Part shown: piece after piece, positions 16,494-24,706 of the stretch
How positions within the stretch are numbered: the stretch's first letter is position 1
Layout: every line of letters begins with the position of its first letter
NCBI GenBank assembly: GCA_964394085.1
Contig: CAYMWF010000013.1
Span: 36,779-85,443 of the forward strand
Source of the DNA: CAYMWF01 sp964394085 [NCBI: uncultured Gemmatimonadota bacterium]
Lineage (GTDB): Bacteria > GCA-2686955 > CAYMWF01
Direction of reading: 5' to 3'
Length of the DNA stretch: 48,665 bases
Position numbers and translations under genes: made by a program
Notes under the pieces: model-generated
The model's input: only the letters and a program-made list of their open reading frames with translations
What the model was told of the DNA's origin: nothing
Databases searched by the model: none

Positions 16494-19274
16494 TCAGGAA
16501 TCGGATTCAGTCGTACCGAGTTTTTCTTTTCTCAGGAGCAGGCATTCCTGGATCGACTGGAGAAGAGCATCCATGTGGAAAGGTTTGCCGAGAATGGCAT
16601 CCACTGAATCCCGTCGCTTTTCGTTCTCGTCGATGGTACCGCCCCATCCGGTGAGAAGCAGGATTACCGCGGCGGCGTCTTTCTGCCTGATCTGTTCCGC
16701 CACATCCCATCCGCTGAGTACAGGCATGCCGAGATCGGTGATCAATACGTCGACCTCCCGCGGGTCGTAAAGGTCTATGCCAGCCTTGGGATCGGTCGTG
16801 GTTTTAACCTCGCATCCCGCATCAACCAGCGTATCACTGACGATCTCGCCGATAAAATCCTCGTCGTCGATAACGAGTATTCTGCCTGAAAGTCCGGACA
16901 CTTCCTTTTCAGCCTTTCCCGGTTTCACCGGCGTCTCTCCCGGAAGAGCCGCGTGAAGCGTTAGTGTGAACTCAGCGCCTTTCCCGAGCTCGGACTCTAT
17001 TTCGATTAAACCTTCATGGCGTTGAATGATGCCGTACGCAACACTCATCCCCAGGCCGGTTCCCCTTGAACCCTTAGTAGTATAGAACGGATCATAAATG
17101 CATTTCTTTATTTCCGGCGTCATTCCCACGCCTGTATCACGTATTATTGCTGCGACTTTGTCGTTTCTCTGCTCGGTTTTCACGAATATCGTGCCTCCCT
17201 GGGGCATCGCATCGATGGCATTCAGAAAAATATTCGAAAAAACCTCTCTCAGTTCGGAGGAGTTCCCCATCACTTTTTCGACGTCGCCGAAATCTGATTG
17301 GATAGCGTAACTGATTCCTTTCTTTTCTGCTTCATCCTTCCAGCGGGGCCTGGCTATTTCGATCGAATCTCTGATTATGTCGTTGATATCCACCGGGTCG
17401 AATCTCTTCTCGGTGCGGACTCTGGTAAACTCCTGGATTCTGCGGACGGTTTCTCCGCCGTCGAAGGCTGCTTTTTCTACCAGCTTCAAACCGCTGATGA
17501 CTGTACTGTCTTCGGTCTGCTGCTGGAGCAACTGGGCCCGCCCCAGTATGGCGCTCAGGATATTGTTGAAATCGTGTGCGATTCCTCCTGCAAGCTCTCC
17601 GAGGGCGGTCAGCTTCTCAGTCTGGATCAGTTGATCCTGAGTACTCTCCAGGTCGGCATATGCATTCTTCAACTCGCTGAACAGCGATGCATTCTCGATC
17701 GCCGTCCCGATGCTTCTCCCGAGGGCGAACAGAAAATCATCACGAAGTGATGTTCTTTCCATTCTGCTTTTAAAAAACAGGGTAATGCATCCCAGCGGGT
17801 TCCCCTTGCCACTGAGAGGCGATACAATCACCATCTTGTATTTTTCTACTGCCAGATCGCACATCTCGGCCGGTTCCCGGAGAGGTTTTTCCTCGCTGAC
17901 CACCGCTTCGAGCCTCTTTATAATCTTTCTGGAGGCCAGGTTTTTCTGCGCTTTTTTGGTCAGCCCTTCGGAATGCACCAGTTTCAGGTTGCCGGCTTCG
18001 AACAGGTGTATCGCTCCTGAAAAAGCGCCCAGGCCATCGATAGCCGACTCGAGGGCTTCGGCGCAGGTCGCCTCGCGTTCGAGATGCCTGCTCATCCTGT
18101 TGCTGATCTCGTTCAGCAGGCTGAGTTCCCGGGCCCTGATCATTTCTTTCTTGAAAAGACTGGCATTCCGGATGGCGATTCCCGCCTGGTTGGCGAAGGC
18201 CTGCAGCGATTCGGTATCGGCCTTTGTAAGCCGGTATTTCCTGCTCGCCGCGAAAAGATTTCCCTGAAGTACTCCGTCGGATACGAGCGGCACGGATGCC
18301 ATCGCATTCAATCCGAAAAGTTTCTGAATCGTTCGCGCGAGGTCGCGGCTGAGTTTCGGAAACAGCACATCGGCGAGATTATCGGTGCACATCAATTCGC
18401 CCTTGATGAACATCTGCACGACCTTGTTGTCTGAATCGGGATCGAAGGTGAACCGGCGACCGATTACCGGAGTACCTATAATCTCTTCCAGGAGGTTGAT
18501 AAGGGAGTTGTCGCCGGCGACCGCTTTGACCGTAAGGGAGTTGTTTTCGGCCGAATAATCGAGAACTACGGCCGCGGTATATCCCAGACCTTTGACGACG
18601 CTGTCGGCGATCCTTAGAAGCACGAGCTCCAGGTCGAGAGAAGTGAGAAGATCAGCCGTGGTGCGCTGCAGCGAATTGAGCTCGAGATTGATTTCCTGTA
18701 TCTGCTCGAGCTGTGTTTTGTAGTTCTGCCAGAGCGCTGCGTTCTGCACGGCGCTGGCAGCGATATTCGCCAGCATCTCGATGGGGATCAGGCTCTGGCG
18801 GTCGGGAACTTTTCCGTCTTCCGGATCATCCACCGAAACCAGCCCCAGAATCTCCCCCTCCTGGCCCATTATAGGGGTGAACATGAAATCTTCCGAGTGC
18901 CAGCCGCCTTCTTCCACCTGCATAAAATCACTGGGCACACCGCGATCACCCCACGGAGTATCGTGCCCGGGGATATAGTAGGAATCGCCGACCAGGTATT
19001 TCTCCTGGAAGATGCTTCGGCGTTCCTCCGGGGTCAGGCTTTTCTGGTGAAGGCTTTGCTCGTCCTCCTGGGAAAGGCCCGCCGCCCCCATGGAATATAC
19101 GAGAAAATTTTCGTCAAGAAGAGAAACAGCGACGCGTCTGAAACCGCAGTATTTCTGGGTTATTTCCGCTATCCGCGCGAGCAGCTTGTCCATGTCTTTT
19201 TCCTGGATCATGGAGCTGCTCATATTAACGAGCTCTCGGAGTTTCTGGAGGAATTGGTCATCTATGCGTGACAT
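16494..19274 (-). CDS. Soluble GAF-domain hybrid histidine kinase with C-terminal receiver
   Basis: This 926-residue protein has no membrane segment, so it is cytoplasmic. Three GAF-like regions (about 20-180, 215-370 and 385-525) precede a HisKA domain with phospho-acceptor His near 567 (GELAGGIAHDFNNIL). A HATPase domain (FSNIFLNAIDAMP, IRDTGVGM, SRGTGLGMSVAYG) and a receiver with Asp near 846 (LITDLGMP) follow. GAF domains bind small ligands or chromophores, and here they replace a periplasmic sensor. The intramolecular receiver suggests a phosphorelay or feedback. GGAG lies six bases before the start. It converges on the NtrC-type regulator with a five-base gap, so cross-talk or antisense read-through between the two is possible. 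Confidence 0.9.
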   Translation of the reverse strand: MSRIDDQFLQKLRELVNMSSSMIQEKDMDKLLARIAEITQKYCGFRRVAVSLLDENFLVYSMGAAGLSQEDEQSLHQKSLTPEERRSIFQEKYLVGDSYYIPGHDTPWGDRGVPSDFMQVEEGGWHSEDFMFTPIMGQEGEILGLVSVDDPEDGKVPDRQSLIPIEMLANIAASAVQNAALWQNYKTQLEQIQEINLELNSLQRTTADLLTSLDLELVLLRIADSVVKGLGYTAAVVLDYSAENNSLTVKAVAGDNSLINLLEEIIGTPVIGRRFTFDPDSDNKVVQMFIKGELMCTDNLADVLFPKLSRDLARTIQKLFGLNAMASVPLVSDGVLQGNLFAASRKYRLTKADTESLQAFANQAGIAIRNASLFKKEMIRARELSLLNEISNRMSRHLEREATCAEALESAIDGLGAFSGAIHLFEAGNLKLVHSEGLTKKAQKNLASRKIIKRLEAVVSEEKPLREPAEMCDLAVEKYKMVIVSPLSGKGNPLGCITLFFKSRMERTSLRDDFLFALGRSIGTAIENASLFSELKNAYADLESTQDQLIQTEKLTALGELAGGIAHDFNNILSAILGRAQLLQQQTEDSTVISGLKLVEKAAFDGGETVRRIQEFTRVRTEKRFDPVDINDIIRDSIEIARPRWKDEAEKKGISYAIQSDFGDVEKVMGNSSELREVFSNIFLNAIDAMPQGGTIFVKTEQRNDKVAAIIRDTGVGMTPEIKKCIYDPFYTTKGSRGTGLGMSVAYGIIQRHEGLIEIESELGKGAEFTLTLHAALPGETPVKPGKAEKEVSGLSGRILVIDDEDFIGEIVSDTLVDAGCEVKTTTDPKAGIDLYDPREVDVLITDLGMPVLSGWDVAEQIRQKDAAAVILLLTGWGGTIDENEKRRDSVDAILGKPFHMDALLQSIQECLLLRKEKLGTTESDS

Positions 19275-19485
19275 TGTCGGCTCCGCACGTTTGTGTCGAT
19301 CTCTATAGATCGACGATATCCTGAAAAATAATATAAAAAAAGCATTTCCGCCAGAATATAGACGGTGCGGCAGGGTCCGTTCCGGCTGATGCTAACTACC
19401 CGAATCTGGAAAAGTAACGAAAATGGTCACCGGACAAGCGGCGATGCTGCGGGTCCCCGGGAGAAAGTCGCCCCGGCAGGGAGAT

Positions 19486-21447
19486 TCACGATTCTTCCGA
19501 TATTTCACCCTCGTAGGGAGCGACTCCGCTTCCCGTAACCGTCACGGAGATGCTTCCGCCGGCATCGGCATCGAAAGAGAACGAAGCTTCGCCTGCAACG
19601 GTTTTACCGACTTCGAAGATATCCCCTTCCCTGTGGAGGCAGACGAGAGCTCCATCGGCGGGGGAACCGCCGACGGTGACTTCCACAGTGATCTCCTGCC
19701 ATCCGGGAACGAAGGCGGCCGGATGGGTAACCGTCGCGGCGTCGGGAATTCCGAACCAGAGATCGATCGAAGGGTCACCCATCAGGTTGTATACTTCGAA
19801 ATAGTAATGGGATTTTCCGTAGCCCGTCATGAAGAGAAATATCTGTCCGCCGACGGCCATCTCTCCGGTGGTCGTGTAGGGAGTATCGAAAACGATATCG
19901 AACATGCGCCGTTCGAGAATATCGTCTCCGTCCCAGAAGGTCGAGTTGGATGCGCCATAGAACGAAATACCCCCCGTGTCGCCCTGGCGGACCCAGGTTT
20001 CGGCGAAACATTCGGTATTGTCGTATTTACCCGTGTCGCAGGCGTTACTGATAACGAAAGGGTGTTCGCCCGTGTTAACGAGGTTTCTCACGTTGCCCTG
20101 GGTGAAACGGGGATCGACCCACGTCGTCGATGAGCCGTGACCGGAATAGTTCACCAGCATCGCGCCTGCGTTCACCGCCTCGGTTATGTCTGAAGTGCTT
20201 CCGCCGAAGTGTCCCCTGATCGCCGTAAACTCCATCCCGGACGGGATGATGTGGTTCACGATTACGTAACGGTGGGTCGCTTCGGCCACCTGCCAGTACC
20301 CCGAGTCTTCTCCGCCTATGAAAACAGTTTTGTTGAGCCAATCGGTGGTAGCGAGATCGAACCTTTCGTACGAAACCGCGTTATCCACCATCTCCCAGGC
20401 TTCGGCCGATGTTCTCGCCGGGAACCGGCCGTACGCCAGATCGGGGATAAAATCGCCGCCGTCCACGCAGGCATAATGAAGATCGGTCTTGTGCTTGATA
20501 ATCCCGTAAAGAGAAGTGTCGCCTTTATCTCCCGGTATGGTATTCGTGTCGCCGAGCAGCATCAGGTAGGATGGCGGCGACGGCCAGGTTTCATAGGCGT
20601 CGGTCACGAAAAGGATGATATCGTCCGCGGTCGATCCCACCTGTGAAATGGGAACGACCACTGTTTCGAACCCTTTCCGGGTTTTCCATTCCGCAAGGGC
20701 TTGAGCCTGTGGAAGAAATTCGTCGGCCGCAATTACCAGGTATACCATCGGAACCGGATTCGGCCATCCTCCGTCACCGGCGCTGGAAGGTTCCAGGTAT
20801 GCCCGGTGATTCAAACAATATTCGTCCATCACCCCGGGAAAGGGATTGTTGGCGCAGCGGGCGGCGCGGGAGGAGGAAGTCTTTTCACCGGCTCCGCAGA
20901 AGGTGAGCTTTACCCTGAGGGAGGAGGGATAGTGAATGGCGCCTGATACCGGGTTGTATTGTACCGGATAGATTTCCAGCGCGGCCATGGTCAGGCCGCG
21001 AAAAATTACACATTCCCGGATTTTTCCGGAAGTCGACGGGAAAAAATCATCGGCTCCGTAAATCCGTTCGTCGAACCACGGCGGCGGCGGTCCGGGGGAA
21101 AGGAGCTTGCAGACGTCGGGACGGAAGGGAGCCACCCGGGTCGCGAGCTGGATTGTTCTGACATCCCGCGACTCGATGCTCTCCACTACGGGACTCGAGC
21201 CCGAAGGCACGGCAATCAGTTTCCCGAGCAGAGGGAGACCGGGCGCGCCGACCTGGGGCCTCACCGAGGCGCCGGGGCACTCCACTACAGCGAAACCTTC
21301 TTCATTCTTGACGGATATGCCCGGTATGCCTACATCGATCACAATGCCGTGATCATCTGAAGAAACTATTTCCCAGGAAACGGCGTTCTCAGCGGCGGAG
21401 GCTCCGCCGCCCAGGGCCATCATCAGAACGAGGATAATTACACGCAT
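19486..21447 (-). CDS. Secreted C25 (gingipain-type) cysteine peptidase
   Basis: This 653-residue exported protein starts with a signal peptide (MRVIILVLMMALGGGASA); GGGGGAG precedes the ATG. A C25 propeptide-like region (about 20-220, including GAPGLPLLGKLIAVP) leads into the caspase-fold catalytic domain. The catalytic His is in NYSGHGSSTTW (about residue 436) and the catalytic Cys in VISNACDTGKYD (about 469). A C-terminal Ig-like beta domain follows. Gingipain relatives cleave after Arg or Lys. No type IX secretion C-terminal sorting domain of the usual KxxxK form is recognisable, so the exit route is unclear. It is a single-gene unit downstream of the hybrid kinase promoter region. Confidence 0.9.
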   Translation of the reverse strand: MRVIILVLMMALGGGASAAENAVSWEIVSSDDHGIVIDVGIPGISVKNEEGFAVVECPGASVRPQVGAPGLPLLGKLIAVPSGSSPVVESIESRDVRTIQLATRVAPFRPDVCKLLSPGPPPPWFDERIYGADDFFPSTSGKIRECVIFRGLTMAALEIYPVQYNPVSGAIHYPSSLRVKLTFCGAGEKTSSSRAARCANNPFPGVMDEYCLNHRAYLEPSSAGDGGWPNPVPMVYLVIAADEFLPQAQALAEWKTRKGFETVVVPISQVGSTADDIILFVTDAYETWPSPPSYLMLLGDTNTIPGDKGDTSLYGIIKHKTDLHYACVDGGDFIPDLAYGRFPARTSAEAWEMVDNAVSYERFDLATTDWLNKTVFIGGEDSGYWQVAEATHRYVIVNHIIPSGMEFTAIRGHFGGSTSDITEAVNAGAMLVNYSGHGSSTTWVDPRFTQGNVRNLVNTGEHPFVISNACDTGKYDNTECFAETWVRQGDTGGISFYGASNSTFWDGDDILERRMFDIVFDTPYTTTGEMAVGGQIFLFMTGYGKSHYYFEVYNLMGDPSIDLWFGIPDAATVTHPAAFVPGWQEITVEVTVGGSPADGALVCLHREGDIFEVGKTVAGEASFSFDADAGGSISVTVTGSGVAPYEGEISEES

Positions 21448-21875
21448 TTTACTCCCCCGGCTTCAAGAGACCTTCCGGTCATTTTTATTTCATCGGTTAT
21501 CACGGACCGCACCTGGCGGATATTCCTGAATTATAATCCTGTTTCGACCTGTTGAGGTTCAATTTCTGCACAACGTCGCCAAGTAAACGGCCACGGCAGA
21601 ACCGGCGGATTTATTTCATTAAATACACTTTCTCCGTTCGTGCACTGTACAAAGGGTTTCCGGGAAGTTCCCTTACCGAAATTCCCGGCAAAAAAGAATA
21701 TTTTATTCCCCGGAAGAAAAAACTGGTTATACTTTCATCTGTGTCCGGTGTATAAACGCACAGGCATTTTGCGAATGACGTTTGATCAGCCAACCCGGAT
21801 CATTCGCGGTTCGCACTCCCGCACAAAAAGTCAGGGAATTGCGAACATCAGAAAGTTGAATTCAAGGAGGTCGAA
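21448..21875. other. Divergent intergenic stretch
   Basis: This stretch separates the leftward C25 peptidase from the rightward Cys-UGA gene and should carry both promoters. A TATACT hexamer near 21728 could be a -10 element for the rightward gene, but no good -35 lies upstream. Short open frames here lack initiation sites and family resemblance. No repeat or RNA gene was seen. Confidence 0.45.
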
Positions 21876-22271
21876 ATGAAGAAATTCACTATGGCCCTCG
21901 CCTCACTGCTGCTCCTCGCGGTGGTGCCCCTGTCGGCGATGGCGGAACCCTTCGAGGTCAGCATCATCGGATGCCCAGCTACCGTTAATCGCGGCGATGT
22001 GCTGTCTTTCACCGTTGAAGTTTTCAACCCCTGCTGAAACGCCAAATTCATGGACCAGGTTGGTCTTTTCGCGACGAACGGCGGTTTCGAATATGAACAG
22101 ATGCTCTGGGAAGGTGATTTGATGCTGCTGCCCGGCGACAGCGTCCGCGGCCCTGTAAGGCTGCCGATCCCGGGTAACACTCCTCTGGGTATTTACTCCC
22201 TGACGGTATGGGTTGCATATGATGGATTTCCGAACGGACAGTACACTGTCGACGTAGAAGTGCTTCCGTAA
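21876..22271 (+). CDS. Short exported protein with in-frame TGA after Cys53 (candidate selenoprotein or nonsense pseudogene)
   Basis: AAGGAGG stands five bases before the ATG. The frame encodes a clear signal peptide (MKKFTMALASLLLLAVVPLSAMA) and a beta-rich domain. Codon 54 (22035-22037) is TGA directly after Cys53 in VFNPC-TGA-NAKFM. The same frame then continues without further stops to TAA at 22269, giving 131 residues if TGA is decoded. The reading after the TGA keeps protein character: a Gly-rich turn, a LLPGDSVRGPV strand, and a GIYSLTVWVAY-type final strand like small Ig-like/BsuPI-like domains. Codon use does not change. A hairpin with a GG-containing loop follows the TGA, and a strong terminator follows the gene. 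The region is either a Sec codon in a Cys-Sec pair or a single nonsense mutation. TGA is an ordinary stop elsewhere in the window. Confidence 0.6.
22035..22086 (+). promoter_or_regulatory. SECIS-like hairpin immediately 3' of the in-frame TGA
   Basis: After the TGA, GACC at 22053-22056 pairs with GGTC at 22062-22065 around the five-base loop AGGTT, and a G-T pair extends the stem. An outer stem can form between AACGCC (22038-22043) and GGCGGTT (22080-22086, one bulge). The loop GG pair is 21-22 bases past the TGA. Bacterial SECIS elements have a small apical loop with G residues at roughly 16-37 bases from the UGA, so the geometry fits. Hairpins this short arise by chance, so this is suggestive only. 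Confidence 0.4.
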
Positions 22272-22293
22272 AATCTTCAAATCCTGGATTGGA

Positions 22294-22334
22294 AAAATCC
22301 GGTCGCGCCTTTTGCGCGGCCGGATTTTCTTTTA
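22294..22334. terminator. Rho-independent terminator, long near-perfect stem
   Basis: Bases 22294-22308 pair with 22314-22328 over 15 positions (one G-T wobble) around a CTTTT loop. The AAAA and TTTT ends make it usable in both directions; CTTTTT follows on the plus strand. It lies 22 bases past the TAA of the Cys-UGA frame. Its position supports the view that the transcript extends through the whole frame rather than ending near the internal TGA. Confidence 0.85.
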
Positions 22335-22355
22335 CCCGGAATTCTCGAAAGTAGT

Positions 22356-22401
22356 CATAACCGCCACCACGTCGGATACGTACTGAACCACGGCCAGGTC
22401 G
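22356..22401 (-). pseudogene. Fragment of the YejF-type ATPase gene
   Basis: This segment matches 26389-26434 in the transporter ATPase gene at all but about three positions, including an uninterrupted 27-base match. In the same frame it reads [15 protein letters not shown], against [15 protein letters not shown] in the intact gene, just after the H-loop. Similarity ends sharply on both sides. A second shred lies at 24579-24602, in the same order and orientation as in the parent gene. Confidence 0.75.
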
Positions 22402-22643
22402 AAGAAGACGGCCCTCGAGCCGAGGAGCGGTTCGTGGCAGTTCGCCGGGATTTCGGCCGTTGCTCCCAGGGCAACTCGATGACGCAAAGCAGGTACTCGT
22501 CGCGGATTTCCTCTCGTGAGCTCGATAATCCTCTCACATTCCGGTTCACCTGCATCCAACGAAATGAAAACTGAACGATCCCTTCCGGACCTGGTGGATA
22601 TCCGCGCCCGTTGTATTCATCATTTTGATAATGCAGCGCACTC

Positions 22644-22678
22644 ATGTAAAATTGTCAATCCGGTTGACAATTTTACAT
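22644..22678. repeat. Isolated 15-base perfect inverted repeat flanked by 7-base direct repeats
   Basis: ATGTAAAATTGTCAA at 22644-22658 is exactly complementary to 22664-22678 around TCCGG. TGCAGCG occurs just outside on both sides, at 22632-22638 and 22682-22688. The form resembles the joined ends of a deleted or miniature transposable element with a target duplication. It could instead be an operator for a lost gene. It is not next to any intact gene start. Confidence 0.6.
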
Positions 22679-22809
22679 CATTGCAGCGAAGACTTGAGCG
22701 AAGTCTTGAGCGATACGCTTGAGGCGGTTCCTAATCCTGCGCCCGCGATCTGTTTCCTCTTCTCTTTTTCATTCCGGAGCCCGATTTCCCGCGGGAGACC
22801 GGCCGTTTA

Positions 22810-24444
22810 CTAGTCTACGGATTCGAAAACGATCTTTCTCCGGATGGCGGAGGCATCGGTGATGTAGAGGTTGTAACCGTCCCACTCCAGGGCGCCGGCT
22901 TCCGGTTCGGCAAGCAGTTCGCCGGCCCTGAACATGAGCGGCGCACCCGAAGGAGCCGACGAGCCGGGCGCCAGCACCAGCCAGGCCGGAGGCTCCTCCA
23001 GGTTTAATGAAGGAGTCGACGGCGGCATGAACTGCGCCCGGCCCGTTTTCCAGATGATGAACTTCGACTGCTCGTTCCACCACGCAGCACCGCCGAAACC
23101 GATCGACAGGTAGTCGACGGTCGGCCCTATTCCGAGAAAACCTAGGTTGCCCTGCTTGATATTGTTGTAATACGCTCCCATGCTCTGGGCCCAGGCCGTT
23201 CCGGGCTGCGTATAATCGAGGATCCAGCTTTGAGCGCCGTTGCCGCGAATCCACATGTATGGCTGCCCGTTGTTCTGTCCGGCCATCGCCTTCTTTTTTC
23301 CGATGGTGATGCCGCTGCCCTGGGCGTTGTTCGGCAGAGTGTCGAAATCTATGGTGGGGACGGATTCATCACCCGACGCTTTTATGTCCGGAGCTATCAT
23401 CGTCGTGGAGCGTGCCGTTCCCGCGATATCCAGCGCAAGGTCGGACGGGGCGGTTCCTATTGCGACGCTGCCGTCGAAACGGGAGGCGCCTTCAGCCTTC
23501 AAAGCGAGGCCCGTTCCGCTGCTCAGGGCGTGCACGCCCGTTCCATCATCGCTTTGCCCCCGGATCGATACGCCGTCGCTCGTGTTGTCGACCCAGATGA
23601 GCCCGTCGGGAGCGGCTTTCGAAAGGTGATATTCTCTGAACCAGCCTCTTTCCCTTTGATCCTCGGCATCCGCCGGTACGATCGATTCGCCGTCACGATA
23701 TCCCGTCCCGGAAGACGGTTCCCCGCCCGAGGGTTCCCCGCCCGAGGCTGGCCGGTTCATCCGGTCGCGGCTCCATCCGGGAATGCTTTCGGCATCTGTT
23801 CGATGATTTGAACCGTTCAGGTTTTTCATCGAACCGCTTCCCGGTCCCCGCAGCCGTCCGGATTGAACTTCACCCGCCCGGGCGGCAGCTTGATAGAGAC
23901 CCGGCACCTTTTCGAACCGGCCGTCTCTTTCATTGTGGAACAGTATGGTTCCCGATCGGTTGTCGAGCTGGAGGTCAACGTAGCCGTCCCTGTCGTAATC
24001 GAGCCACCTGGCGATTCTACCCTCTCCATCATCATCCAGGCCGGTTTCTTCCCCGGTCTCGACGAACTCGATTCCATCGAGGTTCTTGTAGAGGAGATTC
24101 CGGCCGTCCCTCACGAGGTAGAGATCCGGATAACCGTCGTTATCATAGTCCGCCCAGGAGGCATGGTTCGTTCTCCGCGCCGGGCGGGATCCCCCCGGAG
24201 CCGCAGCCTCGCTGAACCCGCCGTCGCCTTCGTTGCGATACAGCGTTCCCGGCGTGCCGGATCGGATGACATAGAGATCATCCAGCCCGTCCCGGTCGAA
24301 ATCGATCCAGAGGAATGTTTCGCTTTCCAGCCTGCCGGAATCCGGCTGATCCGGTGAGCGGGACCTGTCGAAGCCGTTCGAGAGGCACATTCCGGAAGGG
24401 AGAAGAAGGAGAGATATCAGACTCGCTATCGTCAATCGTTTCAT
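22810..24444 (-). CDS. Secreted VCBS-repeat protein with phage tail-fibre-like C-terminal half
   Basis: This 544-residue exported protein has a signal peptide (MKRLTIASLISLLLLPSGMC) and AGGGGATG upstream of the start. Residues about 40-190 hold three FG-GAP/VCBS units (DFDRDGLDDLYVI, DYDNDGYPDLYLV, DYDRDGYVDLQLD). A low-complexity linker includes a tandem duplication GGEPSGGEPSS encoded by a 15-base repeat. The C-terminal half (from about 290) has short Gly/Ser-rich beta repeats (VSIRGQSDDGTGVHALSSGTGLAL style) like trimeric tail fibres or tail-collar proteins. It ends with a small strand-rich module (LEWDGYNLYITDAS). A binding role at the cell surface is likely; no catalytic motif is visible. 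It stands alone between remnant DNA on one side and an ATPase on the other. Confidence 0.75.
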   Translation of the reverse strand: MKRLTIASLISLLLLPSGMCLSNGFDRSRSPDQPDSGRLESETFLWIDFDRDGLDDLYVIRSGTPGTLYRNEGDGGFSEAAAPGGSRPARRTNHASWADYDNDGYPDLYLVRDGRNLLYKNLDGIEFVETGEETGLDDDGEGRIARWLDYDRDGYVDLQLDNRSGTILFHNERDGRFEKVPGLYQAAARAGEVQSGRLRGPGSGSMKNLNGSNHRTDAESIPGWSRDRMNRPASGGEPSGGEPSSGTGYRDGESIVPADAEDQRERGWFREYHLSKAAPDGLIWVDNTSDGVSIRGQSDDGTGVHALSSGTGLALKAEGASRFDGSVAIGTAPSDLALDIAGTARSTTMIAPDIKASGDESVPTIDFDTLPNNAQGSGITIGKKKAMAGQNNGQPYMWIRGNGAQSWILDYTQPGTAWAQSMGAYYNNIKQGNLGFLGIGPTVDYLSIGFGGAAWWNEQSKFIIWKTGRAQFMPPSTPSLNLEEPPAWLVLAPGSSAPSGAPLMFRAGELLAEPEAGALEWDGYNLYITDASAIRRKIVFESVD

Positions 24445-24578
24445 GGCCGCATCCCCTGGTCAAAAGACTGAGTCCGGGCGGGAGCAGGACACCGGTATGC
24501 CGCGAACCGGATACCTGAGATACTAATAAGGTCGGCAATTAAAACAACATGCTTTCGAGTTTGGTGAACCGGGCCCGG

Positions 24579-24602
24579 TCGGGTTCCACCGCAAGGGTGC
24601 GG
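24579..24602 (-). pseudogene. Second, 24-base shred of the YejF-type ATPase gene
   Basis: These 24 bases are identical to 26552-26575, the part of the transporter ATPase gene encoding RTLAVEPE between the signature motif and Walker B. Similarity stops abruptly at both ends. With the shred at 22356-22401 it brackets the VCBS gene in the parental order. The surrounding 24445-24706 shows no gene. Confidence 0.65.
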
Positions 24603-24706
24603 TTCTACTCAATTTTTTCGCGCCATATAACCCACAAAAACAGAAGATATCGGATCGGCAAAGCATCTTCTCAAAATCGGTTCTGTAACAGCCAGGCTAT
24701 GCACGC

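Larger units (their letters stand above)
22335..22809. other. Scarred intergenic stretch with gene and repeat remnants
   Basis: No intact gene is visible. The stretch contains a 46-base shred of the oppF half of the transporter ATPase (22356-22401), a perfect 15-base inverted repeat (22644-22678) and two adjacent copies of a 12-base unit ending CTTGAGCGA (22690-22713). Frames on the minus strand translate to short pieces without family character. It looks like a place where mobile DNA has come and gone. Confidence 0.6.

Noticed and set aside
21876-22271. TGA reassigned as a sense codon genome-wide
   Set aside because: Many genes here, such as vapC, ygeY and the RNase D-like gene, end in TGA exactly where their families end, so TGA is a normal stop in this genome.
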